DNA of 64,000 bases from Streptomyces griseocarneus (GCA_003674045.1 PENC01000026.1:54685-118684), one strand, 5' to 3'. Shown: positions 42,141 through 51,390, numbered from the stretch's first letter. A program made the numbers and translations. Notes: generated from the letters alone by a model not told the origin.

Positions 42141-42173
42141 ACTCTACACGGTGTGTATACCTACGGTGTATAC
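42141..42173 (-). promoter_or_regulatory. padR promoter and operator
   Basis: The minus-strand -10 TAGAGT is at 42141-42146. GTATACC-TAC-GGTGTATAC (42155-42173) forms an inverted repeat over the spacer and -35 region. Confidence 0.6.
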
Positions 42174-42220
42174 CCGCCGAGAAGAGCTGGCTGATTCCGT
42201 TCGATTGCCCACCCGGGGCT

Positions 42221-42321
42221 CCGGGGCGAAGCCCCGGGCTTGAGGGGCGCGGGGAACTGCGCGACCAGCCCCCGTGGAGCCGCAGACGCGCGTGGAGTGC
42301 AAGAGGCACCCCGGTGGGCGC
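42221..42321 (+). repeat. Dispersed intergenic repeat, copy R9
   Basis: A CCGGGGC-GAA-GCCCCGG hairpin is followed by the repeat GGGGCGCGGGGAACTGCGCG ... ggcaccccggtgggcgc. It lies 3' of the ribbon-helix-helix gene. Confidence 0.8.
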
Positions 42322-42334
42322 AAAAAACGGCGAG

Positions 42335-42598
42335 TCAGTCGCCATCCACCGGCGGGGGCGCGGCCTTGCGGGGGCGCCCCCTGCGCGGGAGCGCACCCGT
42401 ATCGCGGGGCAAGCGCCCCGCCTCGGCGAGAGCCTGCCGCAGCAGGAATTCGATCTGCGCGTTCGCGCTGCGCAGCTCGTCGTTCGCCCAGCGCGCCAGC
42501 GCGTCGTGCACCAGCGGATCGAGCCGCAGCAGCACCTGCTTGCGCTGCCGCGGCGCCCGCTCCGGTGAAGGCGAGGAGGGTGTGGGTTCTTCCGTCAC
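42335..42598 (-). CDS. Ribbon-helix-helix (Arc-like) DNA-binding protein
   Basis: 87 residues. KQVLLRLDPLVHDALARWAN (about 20-39) and DELRSANAQIEFLLRQALAEAG form the beta strand and two helices of an Arc/MetJ fold. The flanking termini are Pro/Arg-rich and disordered. It is translationally coupled (ATGA) to the SPFH gene upstream and may be the operon's regulator; a 16-bp perfect palindrome lies ahead of the SPFH gene. Confidence 0.85.
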   Translation of the reverse strand: MTEEPTPSSPSPERAPRQRKQVLLRLDPLVHDALARWANDELRSANAQIEFLLRQALAEAGRLPRDTGALPRRGRPRKAAPPPVDGD

Positions 42599-43554
42599 TG
42601 GTAGAGCGTGCCCGTGTTGACCACCGGCTGGGCAGCCCGGTCGCCGCAGAGCACCACCATGAGGTTGCTCACCATGGCCGCCTTGCGCTCCTCGTCCAGC
42701 TCGACGAGGCCGTGCTCGGTGAGGATGCCCAGTGCCTCCTCCACCATGCCGACGGCGCCCTGCACGATGAGCTTCCGGGCGGCCACGACCGCGCCCGCCT
42801 GCTGCCGCTGGAGCATCGCGGAGGCGATCTCCGGCGCGTACGCGAGGTGCGTGAAGCGCGACTCGATGATCTGGACGCCCGCGGCCTCGACGCGCGCGTG
42901 CAGTTCGGCGGCGAGCTTCTCGGTGATCTCCTCGGCGTTCTCGCGCAGCGAGAGCCTGTCCTCCTCGTGCGCGTCATAGGGGTACTCGATGGCGATGTGG
43001 CGCACCGCCGCCTCGGTCTGGGTGGCGACGAACTCCTGGAAGTCCTCGACCGCGAAGACGGCCTGCGCGGTGTCCTCGACCCGCCAGACCACGACCGCGG
43101 CCAGCTCGATGGGGTTGCCGTAGGCGTCGTTGACCTTCAGGACGGCGGTCTCGTGGTTGCGCACCCGGGTGGAGATCTTCTCGCGGCTGGTCAGCGGGTT
43201 GACCCAGCGCAGGCCCTCGGTGCGGATCGTGCCGCGGTAGCGGCCGAAGAGCTGGACCACCCGGGTCTCGCCCGGCGCGATGGCGTTGAGGCCGCTCATG
43301 GCCACGATCGAGCCGAGGCCGACGAGGATGCCGAGGACGACGAACGCCGCGCACAGCGCGTTCTTGCCGTCGTGCCCGAAGGAGACCGCGAGGGCGATGA
43401 GGCCGGCCGCGACCAGCAGGCCCAGCAGACCCAGCAGCAGGGCCGTCCCGCCGCCGATGTCGCGGGCGGGGAACTCGCGGACCGGCGGCTTCGGCATCTC
43501 CGGCCCGTCCGCCGGCGGGGCGTTCTCGACGGTGGTGCGAGTGGTGTCCTGCAT
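42595..43554 (-). CDS. SPFH/band-7 domain protein (stomatin/flotillin-like)
   Basis: 319 residues from the ATG MQDTTRTTVE. Two adjacent membrane segments (about 33-80) precede the SPFH domain (about 90-260) with GETRVVQLFGRYRGTIRTEGLRW and ARVEAAGVQIIESRFTHLAYAPEIA, then a helical end. SPFH proteins form membrane-bound oligomers that organise microdomains or regulate proteases. The start of the RHH gene overlaps its stop by four bases. Confidence 0.92.
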   Translation of the reverse strand: MQDTTRTTVENAPPADGPEMPKPPVREFPARDIGGGTALLLGLLGLLVAAGLIALAVSFGHDGKNALCAAFVVLGILVGLGSIVAMSGLNAIAPGETRVVQLFGRYRGTIRTEGLRWVNPLTSREKISTRVRNHETAVLKVNDAYGNPIELAAVVVWRVEDTAQAVFAVEDFQEFVATQTEAAVRHIAIEYPYDAHEEDRLSLRENAEEITEKLAAELHARVEAAGVQIIESRFTHLAYAPEIASAMLQRQQAGAVVAARKLIVQGAVGMVEEALGILTEHGLVELDEERKAAMVSNLMVVLCGDRAAQPVVNTGTLYQ

Positions 43555-43615
43555 GGCGGTACCCCGTTCCTGGGCGGCGCGCGGAGGTCTGCCGCGGGCC
43601 GGTTCGATGTCTAGC

Positions 43616-43631
43616 AAAGTGATATCACTTT
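43616..43631. promoter_or_regulatory. Perfect 16-bp palindrome upstream of the SPFH-RHH operon
   Basis: AAAGTGATATCACTTT lies 62-77 bases before the SPFH start, close to where its core promoter should be. It is a strong candidate operator for the RHH protein. Confidence 0.65.
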
Positions 43632-43794
43632 ATCGCCCTGTACCGTTTTCCGCACCGCTGCGCATCCGGTTCCCGCCATCCGGGGTGCTGTATGTCACGT
43701 GCTGCAAAGCCTTGATCGATGGGCGTTTGGTGACAGTTGCGGTGTTAGCTTCGTGAGCTGGGTTGGGGGCGGACAGAGTGGAGCTACTGGAGAG

Positions 43795-46044
43795 ATGGGC
43801 CGAGCGGAAGCGCGACGGGCGCAGAAGAGCACCCGCAAAAAGGGCGGCAAGCCCAAGAAGACCGGCATACGCCGCTTCTTCACCTGGAAGAAGCTGCTTG
43901 CCTACTTCGTGACCCTCATCGCCCTCGGCGCCGGCGCCTTCGTGGCGCTCTACATGTACGTCGACGTGCCCGACGGCAAGACGGAGATGAAGCTGCAAAG
44001 CAACATCTACACGGATGCCAAGGGCAAGATCCTGGCGCGTACGGGGCAGGTCAACCGCGAGGAAGTCACGCTCGACAAGGTCCCCGACAGCGTCAAGAAC
44101 GCGGTCGTCGCGGCCGAGAACAAGAACTTCTGGAGCGACTCCGGTGTCGACCTCAAGGGCACCGCGCGCGGCATCTTCAACACCCTCATGGGCCGTGGCA
44201 AGCAGGGTGGTTCGACCATCACCCAGCAGTACGTGAAGAACTCCTACCTGAGCCAGGAGCAGACCGTCACCCGCAAGGTGAAGGAGCTCATCATCACGCT
44301 CAAGGTCGACCAGAAGGTCTCCAAGAAGGAGATCCTCGAGGGGTACCTGAACACCAGCTACTTCGGCCGCAACGCCTACGGCATCCAGGCCGCCGCCCGC
44401 GCGTACTACGGCAAGGACGTCAAGGACATCAACACCGAGGAGGGCGCCTACCTCGCCGCCCTGCTCAACGCGCCCAGCCAGTTCGACTGGACGTCGGCCA
44501 CCGACGCGGGCAAGAAGAACGCCACGGACCGCTGGAACTACGTCCTCGACAAGGAGGTCGAGCAGAAGTGGCTCGACCCCGCGAAGCGCAAGGACATGAA
44601 GTTCGAGGTGCCGAAGCCGCCCAAGGCCCCCGAGGGTCTCACCGGGCAGAACGGCTACATCGTGGAGGCCGCCAGGCAGCAGATCGAGCGGGCCTTCCGC
44701 AAGAGCGACCGCGGTGAGGGCGCGCTCGCGAGGGGCGGCTGGACCATCACGCTGAGCATCGACGCCCAGAAGCAGGACGCGCTGGAGCAGGCCGTCAAGG
44801 ACAAGGTCACCTCCAAGCTGGACAAGCAGGCCCGCAAGGTCGACAACTACGCCCAGGTCGGCGCCGTCTCCGTGGACCGCAAGACCGGCAAGATCGTGGC
44901 CCTGTACGGCGGCGAGGACTTCACGAAGCACCAGATCAGCAACGCGACCCGCGAGGACTACCAGCCCGCCTCCACCTTCAAGCCGCTGATCTTCGCCTCG
45001 GCGCTGGACAACAAGTCCAAGACGCAGGACGGCCAGCCGATCACCGCGAGCACGATCTACGACGGCACCAACGAGCGGCCGGTCCGCAACAGCGACACCC
45101 CGTTCGCCCCGCAGAACGAGGACCACGTCAGCTACGGCAACGTCACCGTCCAGGACGCGATGAACAAGTCCGTCAACTCCGTCTTCGCGCAGATGGCCGT
45201 CGACGTCGGCCTCGACAAGGTCAAGAAGACCGCCGTCGACCTGGGCATGAACGGCGAGGCCGGCGGCTTCGACGAGAGGCCCGCCATGTCGCTCGGCTCC
45301 ATGAGCGCGAGCCCGCTGCACATGGCCGGGGCCTACGCCACGCTCGCCAACCACGGCAAGAAGGTCACCCCGAGCATCGTCGCCTCCCTGAGCCGCAACG
45401 GCGAGAAGGTCACGCTGCCGGACCCCATCGGCTCGCAGGTCCTCAGCCGCACCCACGCGGACGACGTCACCAATGTCCTCAGGGGCGTGGTCAACGACGG
45501 TACGGCCACCGCGGTGCAGAGCTCCGCGTACGCGGTCGCGGGCAAGACCGGCACCTCCGACGACAACAAGTCGGCCTGGTTCACCGGCTACACCCCGGAC
45601 CTCATCACCTCGGTCGGCATGTTCGGTGAGGGCCCCGGCGGTGCGCAGGTCCCGCTGACCGGCACCGGCGGCGTCGGCCGTGTCAACGGTGGTGGCTACC
45701 CCGCCGAGATCTGGGCCGCCTACACCGGGCAGGCCGCGGACGGCGAAACCGAGTTCGACCTGGAGACGGACGAGGCCGGCGCGGTGCCCCCGCCGCCCCA
45801 GCCGAGCAGCTCCGCCAAGCCCACCCCGTCGGCGTCCGGCCAGCCGACCCCGTCGGGCTCGGCCACCCCGTCCACGAAGCCGTCGCCCAGCTCCTCCGGG
45901 GGCACGCCGACGCACACCCCGACGGACAAGCCGAACCCGTCGCACGACCCGACGGACAAGCCGAAGCCGCCGACGGACAAGCCGATCCCGCCCACGGGCG
46001 GCAACGACGGCGGAGGCCTGAACGAGCTGCGCCTGCGCGACTGA
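43795..46044 (+). CDS. Class A penicillin-binding protein (transglycosylase/transpeptidase)
   Basis: 749 residues from an ATG; GGAGAG directly abuts it, so an upstream in-frame GTG at 43753 is possible. A basic cytosolic tail, a membrane helix (about 37-60), and a GT51 glycosyltransferase with Glu108 in AAENKNFW and GGSTITQQYVKN. The transpeptidase domain has Ser393 in the STFK tetrad, SVN at 459 and KTGTS at 584. A Pro/Ser/Thr-rich C-terminal tail (about 675-749) with TDKP repeats follows. It polymerises and crosslinks peptidoglycan. It is divergent from the SPFH operon. Confidence 0.96.
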   Translation: MGRAEARRAQKSTRKKGGKPKKTGIRRFFTWKKLLAYFVTLIALGAGAFVALYMYVDVPDGKTEMKLQSNIYTDAKGKILARTGQVNREEVTLDKVPDSVKNAVVAAENKNFWSDSGVDLKGTARGIFNTLMGRGKQGGSTITQQYVKNSYLSQEQTVTRKVKELIITLKVDQKVSKKEILEGYLNTSYFGRNAYGIQAAARAYYGKDVKDINTEEGAYLAALLNAPSQFDWTSATDAGKKNATDRWNYVLDKEVEQKWLDPAKRKDMKFEVPKPPKAPEGLTGQNGYIVEAARQQIERAFRKSDRGEGALARGGWTITLSIDAQKQDALEQAVKDKVTSKLDKQARKVDNYAQVGAVSVDRKTGKIVALYGGEDFTKHQISNATREDYQPASTFKPLIFASALDNKSKTQDGQPITASTIYDGTNERPVRNSDTPFAPQNEDHVSYGNVTVQDAMNKSVNSVFAQMAVDVGLDKVKKTAVDLGMNGEAGGFDERPAMSLGSMSASPLHMAGAYATLANHGKKVTPSIVASLSRNGEKVTLPDPIGSQVLSRTHADDVTNVLRGVVNDGTATAVQSSAYAVAGKTGTSDDNKSAWFTGYTPDLITSVGMFGEGPGGAQVPLTGTGGVGRVNGGGYPAEIWAAYTGQAADGETEFDLETDEAGAVPPPPQPSSSAKPTPSASGQPTPSGSATPSTKPSPSSSGGTPTHTPTDKPNPSHDPTDKPKPPTDKPIPPTGGNDGGGLNELRLRD

Positions 46045-46063
46045 TCAGGCGCCGTACGCGAAA

Positions 46064-46110
46064 GCCCCCGGCCGCCGCCCCGCTGTTCGAGCGGGACGGC
46101 GGCCGGGGGC
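46064..46110. terminator. Bidirectional terminator between PBP and catalase genes
   Basis: A 14-bp GCCCCCGGCCGCCG stem, extended by a CCGCT pair across a small bulge, lies between convergent genes. Confidence 0.92.
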
Positions 46111-46119
46111 ATTTCCGTG

Positions 46120-47574
46120 TCAGCCGCCGTTGACCTCGGTGGCGATGCGGTCGCCGACCTTCTTGTCGATGTTGCGCCAGTACTGCAGCGCACGGTCCAG
46201 CACGGGCCTGCTGACGCCCTGCTTCAGATGGCCGGAGACGTTGGACACCAGCCGGTCGCGCGCGGCGTCGTCCAGGACCTGGCGGACCATCGTGCCCGCC
46301 TGGCCCCAGTCGTCGTCCTCGCGGTGCAGCTTGTACGCCTCGCGCACCATCTCGCCGGACGCCGCCCAGCCCGCGATCTCGCCGAAGCGCTGGGTATCCG
46401 CCGCCGGGCCGCCGTACGAGTTCGGCGCGTACGGCCTGGCCACGTTCGCGGGCTCGTAGCGCATCGGGCCGTCCTTCGCGTACGAGTTGACGGCGGAGTG
46501 CGGACGGTTGGGCGGCAGCTGGAGGTAGTTCGGGCCGATCCGGTAGCGGTGGGTGTCCGGGTACGAGAACAGCCGCCCCAGCAGCATCTTGTCCGGCGAC
46601 GGGCCGATGCCCGGCACCATGTTCGACGGCTCGAAGGACGCCTGCTCGATGTGGACGAAGAAGTCCTCCGGGTTCCTGTTCAGCGTCATCCGGCCGACCT
46701 CGATCAGCGGGTAGTCGCCGTGCGGCCACACCTTGGTGAGGTCGAAGGGGTTGAAGCGGTAGTCCGCGGCGTCCGCGAAGGGCATCACCTGGACGTTCAC
46801 CGTCCACGTCGGGGCGTTGCCGGACGCGATCGCCTCGTACAGGTCGCGGCGGTGGTAGTCGCCGTCCTCGCCGGCGATGCGGTCCGCGTCGGCCTGGGTG
46901 AGGAAGTCGACGCCCTGGTCCGTCTTGATGTGGTACTTCACCCAGAACTTCTCGCCGCCCGCGTTCATCCACATGAAGGTGTGCGAGCTGTAGCCGTTCA
47001 TATGACGCCACGTCTTCGGGATGCCGCGGTCGCCCATCAGCCAGGTGACCATGTGCGCGGACTCCGGCGAGAGCGTCCAGAAGTCCCACTGCATGTCGTT
47101 GTCGCGCAGGCCGTTGTCCGGGCGGCGCTTCTGGCTGCGGATGAAGTCCTGGAACTTCTGCGGGTCACGGACGAAGAAGATCGGGGTGTTGTTGCCGACC
47201 AGGTCGTAGTTGCCGTGCTCCGTGTAGAACTTCAGGGCGAAGCCGCGCGGGTCGCGCCAGGTGTCCGGGCTGCCCTGCTCGCCCGCCACGGTCGAGAAGC
47301 GGGCCAGCATCTCACAGCGCTTGCCCGGCTGGAAGAGGTCCGCCTTGGTGAACTGGCTGACGTCGTTGGTGACTTCGAACGTGCCGTAGGCCCCGCTGCC
47401 CTTGGCGTGCACCACCCGTTCGGGGACCCGTTCCCGGTTGAACTGGGCCATCTTCTCGATCAGATAGTGATCCTGGAGCAGGATCGGGCCGGTGTCCCCG
47501 ATGGTGAGCGAGTGCTCGTCGCTCTCCACGGGAATGCCCGCATTGCTCGTCGTGTACGGAACCGAGTCGGTCAT
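46120..47574 (-). CDS. katA: Monofunctional haem catalase (small-subunit, clade 3)
   Basis: 484 residues. Haem-pocket His56 in RVVHAKGSGAYG, Asn129 in VGNNTPIFFVRD, and the proximal Tyr in RLFSYPDTHRYR near residue 339 are all present. The length fits small-subunit catalases. It decomposes H2O2 in the cytosol and complements the ahpC/ahpD system 9 kb away. A 15-bp palindrome lies about 100 bases upstream of the start. Confidence 0.97.
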   Translation of the reverse strand: MTDSVPYTTSNAGIPVESDEHSLTIGDTGPILLQDHYLIEKMAQFNRERVPERVVHAKGSGAYGTFEVTNDVSQFTKADLFQPGKRCEMLARFSTVAGEQGSPDTWRDPRGFALKFYTEHGNYDLVGNNTPIFFVRDPQKFQDFIRSQKRRPDNGLRDNDMQWDFWTLSPESAHMVTWLMGDRGIPKTWRHMNGYSSHTFMWMNAGGEKFWVKYHIKTDQGVDFLTQADADRIAGEDGDYHRRDLYEAIASGNAPTWTVNVQVMPFADAADYRFNPFDLTKVWPHGDYPLIEVGRMTLNRNPEDFFVHIEQASFEPSNMVPGIGPSPDKMLLGRLFSYPDTHRYRIGPNYLQLPPNRPHSAVNSYAKDGPMRYEPANVARPYAPNSYGGPAADTQRFGEIAGWAASGEMVREAYKLHREDDDWGQAGTMVRQVLDDAARDRLVSNVSGHLKQGVSRPVLDRALQYWRNIDKKVGDRIATEVNGG

Positions 47575-47672
47575 GGGACGCCTCCCGGAAACGGGGGATG
47601 GGTGAGGGCGCGTCCGTACCGCCCTCCACCCGAGCCAGTGAACTCCGCCGACAGCGCGTCGGCAACAGGAGC

Positions 47673-47687
47673 CTGGACACTGTCCAG
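47673..47687. promoter_or_regulatory. Palindrome upstream of catalase gene
   Basis: CTGGACACTGTCCAG has 7-bp perfect arms and sits 99-113 bases before the catalase start, between it and the phosphatase gene end. It is an operator candidate, but the regulator is unknown. Confidence 0.5.
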
Positions 47688-47769
47688 AATTTCACCTCGT
47701 ACGGGTGACGGGGGAGGCGACGGCAGACAAAACGGAAGCACCGGGCGCCCCGGCGCACGCGCGGCGCCC

Positions 47770-49731
47770 TCAGCGGGCGTGCGCGGGCAGCGCCATCTCG
47801 AACCACACCACCTTCCCGGTGCTCAGCCGGGTCGCCCCCCACCGCCTGGCCAGCCGGTTCACCAGATACAGACCCCGCCCGCCCTCGTCCGAGGGGCGCG
47901 CCTGGCGCAGCCTCGGCAGCTGCGGCACATCGTCCCCGACCTCGCAGCGGAGCACGTCCGTCCGGAGCAACCGGAGTGTTATCGGCCGTTCGGCGTACCG
48001 CACCGCATTGGTGATCACCTCGCTGACCAGCAGCTCCACCGCGTCGGTGAGCTCGTCCAGCCCCCAGCGCGCGAGCGCCCGCCGGGCCAGCCGGCGCGCC
48101 TGCCGCGCGGTCTGCGGCCGCGGGTCCAGGAACCAGTACGCGACATCGCTGGGCGCGATGCCCTCGAAACGGGCCGCGAGCAGCGCGATGTCGTCGTCCC
48201 GGTCCCCCGGGCCGAGCATGCCCAGCACCTCGTCGCACAGCGGCTCCAGCGGCGGCGGGTTCGGGCCGGTCAGCCGGGCCGTCTCGATCAGCCGCTCGCG
48301 CAGCTGCTCTATCCCGGTCCACACGTCCCGCAGCCGGGACTCCACCAGGCCGTCCGTGTACAGCAGCAGCGTCGCCCCCGCCGGGGCGTCCAGCTCCACG
48401 GCCTCGAAGTCGACCCCGCCCACGCCGATCGGCGCGCCCGGCGGCACCCGCAGCACCTCGGCCCGCCCGCCCCGGTGCAGCATGATCGGCGGCGGATGGC
48501 CCGCGTTGGCGATGACGATGCGGTGCGCGACCGGGTCGTACACCGCGTACAGGCACGTGGCCATGCGGTCCGAGCCCAGCCGCTGCGCCTGCTCGTCCAG
48601 GTGGTGCAGCACCTCGGCCGGGGGCAGGTCCAGGCCCGCCAGGGTCTGCGCGGTGGTGCGCAGCTGGCCCATGATCGCGGCGGAGGTCATCGAGTGGCCC
48701 ATGACGTCACCGACGACCAGCGCCACCCGGTTGCCCGGCAGCGGGATCGCGTCGTACCAGTCGCCGCCGACCCGGGCCGTCTCGGCGGCCGGGAGGTAGC
48801 GGCTGGCCAGCCGGACGCCCGTGGGCTGCGGCAGCGAGTCCGGGAGCATGGTGCGCTGGAGCTCGTCCGCGATGTAGACCTCGCGGCCGTAGAGCACGGC
48901 CTTGTCCACGCCGAGGGCGGTGTGGGTGGCCAGCTGCGCCGCCACCAGCAGATCGTCGCCCTCGAACGGGGGCCGGTCCGCGCGGCGGATGAACACGGCC
49001 GCGCCGATCACCCGCCGACGGCCCCGCAGCGGCGCGAGGATCGTGCGCTGCCGGTCGGGTACGGTCCGGTCCTCGCCCAGCAGCTCGGGGAGTGCCGCCC
49101 GCGCGGCCGAGGAGTCGCCGTAGACGGGCCTGACCCCTCGCAGCACCTCCGCGAGCGGCCCTCCTATGCGCACCTCGCAGCGCTCGGCGGCGACGGCCGC
49201 GAGCTCGGTCGCGGGATCGGGCGCGGGCGGGGCCTCCGGGACGCCGAGCTCCCCGGGGCCGCCCGCGCCGCCGAGGCCGCGCACGTACTCGGGCAGCTGG
49301 TCGGTGCGGCGCAGCCGCAGCACGACGGGGCCCGCGGGCCGCTCGTCGCCCACCGGCAGCGGGTCGCGCAGATAGACGAGGATCGCGTCGGCGAACGTGG
49401 GCACGGTGGCCCGGCACAGCCCCAGCACGATCTCGTCCAGGTCGATGCCGCGGGCGATCCGGCGCGTGGCGGCGCCGACGAACCGCAGGCGCTCGCCTCC
49501 GGAGCCGCCGGCCGTCCCGTCGCGCGGCCCGGGCACCGCGCCGCTGTTCCCGCCGTCGGCGGCCTGCCCGCCGTCACCGCTCTCCGGCGTGCGGGCGGGC
49601 ACGGACGGCTCGGCGTGGTCCGCGGGCCCTTCCGCGGCGGCGCGGGCCGCCGGGGAGCCGTCGTGGGCCGTGGGCCCCTCCGCGGCGGGGCGGCAGCCCT
49701 CACCGCCGCCGCGCTCGCGCGCGGCGCTCAT
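47770..49731 (-). CDS. GAF-SpoIIE phosphatase-HATPase regulator
   Basis: 653 residues from the ATG with GGAGG five bases upstream; GTG at 49833 is a possible longer start. A disordered N-terminus leads to a GAF domain (about 85-300), then a PP2C/SpoIIE domain (about 315-510) with metal-binding VGGDWYDAIPL, VVGDVMGHSM and ANAGHPPP. A C-terminal anti-sigma-factor kinase-like HATPase (about 525-650) has SEVITNAVRYA and DEGGRGLYLVNRLA. Such proteins couple a sensed signal to phosphorylation of anti-anti-sigma factors. No sigma or STAS gene is adjacent. Confidence 0.92.
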   Translation of the reverse strand: MSAARERGGGEGCRPAAEGPTAHDGSPAARAAAEGPADHAEPSVPARTPESGDGGQAADGGNSGAVPGPRDGTAGGSGGERLRFVGAATRRIARGIDLDEIVLGLCRATVPTFADAILVYLRDPLPVGDERPAGPVVLRLRRTDQLPEYVRGLGGAGGPGELGVPEAPPAPDPATELAAVAAERCEVRIGGPLAEVLRGVRPVYGDSSAARAALPELLGEDRTVPDRQRTILAPLRGRRRVIGAAVFIRRADRPPFEGDDLLVAAQLATHTALGVDKAVLYGREVYIADELQRTMLPDSLPQPTGVRLASRYLPAAETARVGGDWYDAIPLPGNRVALVVGDVMGHSMTSAAIMGQLRTTAQTLAGLDLPPAEVLHHLDEQAQRLGSDRMATCLYAVYDPVAHRIVIANAGHPPPIMLHRGGRAEVLRVPPGAPIGVGGVDFEAVELDAPAGATLLLYTDGLVESRLRDVWTGIEQLRERLIETARLTGPNPPPLEPLCDEVLGMLGPGDRDDDIALLAARFEGIAPSDVAYWFLDPRPQTARQARRLARRALARWGLDELTDAVELLVSEVITNAVRYAERPITLRLLRTDVLRCEVGDDVPQLPRLRQARPSDEGGRGLYLVNRLARRWGATRLSTGKVVWFEMALPAHAR

Positions 49732-49890
49732 GGCGGCCTCCTGGCCGTGCGCGGGTACGCCCGTCGCAGGGGCGGCAGCCTGCCGCGAGGCCGCGGTGCG
49801 CTGTCTTCCGTGGGAGAGGGGATGCTCCGTCACGCGTGGGGTTCCATCCGTCGGGGCCGTACGCCCGGTCGCTGCCGGTCGCACCGTGGG

Positions 49891-50565
49891 TCAGGCGCGT
49901 CGCAGATTGAAGAAGAGCTGGATCTCGGGAGGCACGTCCGTGCTCGCCGGGGCGTACGCCTGCGTGCTTTCCCCGACGACGTCGAACCCCGACTCGCATA
50001 CGACCTGGCGCAATTCCTCCCGCAGATATCCGGATACCCGGATCGTGTGGCCCAGGAACGGCATCGCGAAGTCGTCCACGTCGGCCTCGACCATCGCCAG
50101 GGCCAGCAGTCCGCCGGGCCGCAGCAGGCCGTGCGTCATCCGCAGCGCGTACGGGATCTCCGCACGCGGCAGCATCAGCAAGGAGAAGAACGCGGCGACG
50201 CCGTCGAAGGTGCCGAGCCTGCCGTCCCGCAGGTCGGCCAGGTCCGCGCGGACGAACTCCGCCTCGGGCACATTGCCGCGGGCCAGCTCCAGCATGCCGG
50301 GGGAGAGGTCGACGCCGACCACCTCGTGCCCCGCGTCCGAGAGCTGACGGGCGGTCGGCAGTCCCGTGCCGCAGCCGAGGTCCAGGACGCGGGAGCCGGG
50401 CGGCAGCGTGCTCGCCAGCCAGGCGCCCGCGGCGAGCTGCCCCTCCTTGTGCGGGAAGGCGTCGTCGTAGAGGTCGCCGATCGAGTCGAACGCCTCCGCC
50501 TGACCGCTCCGGTCCAGCCCTAAGCGGGCGTAGCCGTCGTAGTCCCGCCCCTCGTCACCGCTCAC
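49891..50565 (-). CDS. Class I SAM-dependent methyltransferase
   Basis: 224 residues. Motif I VLDLGCGTGLPTA, motif II VVGVDLSPGML and ADLADL mark a Rossmann methyltransferase of the UbiE/type 11 group. The substrate is unknown. It lies 160 bp upstream of the phosphatase gene, same strand. Confidence 0.9.
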   Translation of the reverse strand: MSGDEGRDYDGYARLGLDRSGQAEAFDSIGDLYDDAFPHKEGQLAAGAWLASTLPPGSRVLDLGCGTGLPTARQLSDAGHEVVGVDLSPGMLELARGNVPEAEFVRADLADLRDGRLGTFDGVAAFFSLLMLPRAEIPYALRMTHGLLRPGGLLALAMVEADVDDFAMPFLGHTIRVSGYLREELRQVVCESGFDVVGESTQAYAPASTDVPPEIQLFFNLRRA

Positions 50566-50703
50566 GGCTCCGCCCCTCCTGTGACCGACTTCTGTGAACG
50601 TACGTCACACGCCGTGCTGTCGTTCCTGCCGTGCTGCTGTGCAGTATCGCGGAGGCCGATCCTACGGTTGTCCGTCGGGGCCCCGCCAAGCGGTTCCGGA
50701 GGA

Positions 50704-51390
50704 TCAGGCCCCGAGGCGGGCCGGGGAGCGGCCCCAGTCCTCCGGGAGCCTCGGCACGGTCCACGAGGGGTCCGGCCGCCACTCCTCCCAGCCCCCGGCG
50801 AACGGCGGCCCCCAGGACTCGACGCACGCGACCGCGTCACGGCCCGCGGCCCGCACCCGCTCGGCCTGGCCCGCGGACATCAGGCCCGCGCGCTGCGCCT
50901 GGGCGAACTCGTCCTCGTCCTTCCACTCCCAACTGCGGTCCGGGTAGACCGCGATGTCGAGGAAATGGTCCTCGGAGTCCACGCCGCCCGCCCAGCGGGC
51001 GAGCGGCTCCTCGAGGTTCACGTACCAGTTCTTGAAGCGCCAGTCACGGTCCCAGAACAGCCAGACCGACCAGGGTTCGCCGGGGCGGGCGAGCTTGAGC
51101 ACGCCGGTGCCGAACCAGCGGGAGACGACGGTGGTGCGCGGCTTGGTGTAGCGGGTGGCCAACGGCTCCTCGTGGATGGAGGTGCCGTCGGTGAGACGCG
51201 GCTTGACGCAGTCGGTGCCGGGCGCCATCCAGACGGCGAGGAGCTCGTCGGTGTCCTGGACCACGGTGACGGGGCGGCAGATGTGGACGCGGTCGGTGCC
51301 GTTGCCCCGGTAGCGCCAGAGAATGTGCTCCCCGGGCGCCCAGTGGGTGCCGCCGTCCGTTCCCGCCGAGTCCAAGGTGTCCGCTGTCAT
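50704..51390 (-). CDS. DUF402 family protein
   Basis: 228 residues. The DUF402 core is recognisable from WRYRGNGTDRV through YVNLEEPLARWAGGVDSEDHFLDIAVYPD, WEWKDEDEF and a C-terminal helix. The family includes nucleoside diphosphate/triphosphatases with metal-binding Asp/Glu residues (e.g. Sa1684-like); activity here is not known. It is read from its own promoter 154 bp upstream of... the fumC 3' end, with repeat R10 between the two. Confidence 0.85.
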   Translation of the reverse strand: MTADTLDSAGTDGGTHWAPGEHILWRYRGNGTDRVHICRPVTVVQDTDELLAVWMAPGTDCVKPRLTDGTSIHEEPLATRYTKPRTTVVSRWFGTGVLKLARPGEPWSVWLFWDRDWRFKNWYVNLEEPLARWAGGVDSEDHFLDIAVYPDRSWEWKDEDEFAQAQRAGLMSAGQAERVRAAGRDAVACVESWGPPFAGGWEEWRPDPSWTVPRLPEDWGRSPARLGA

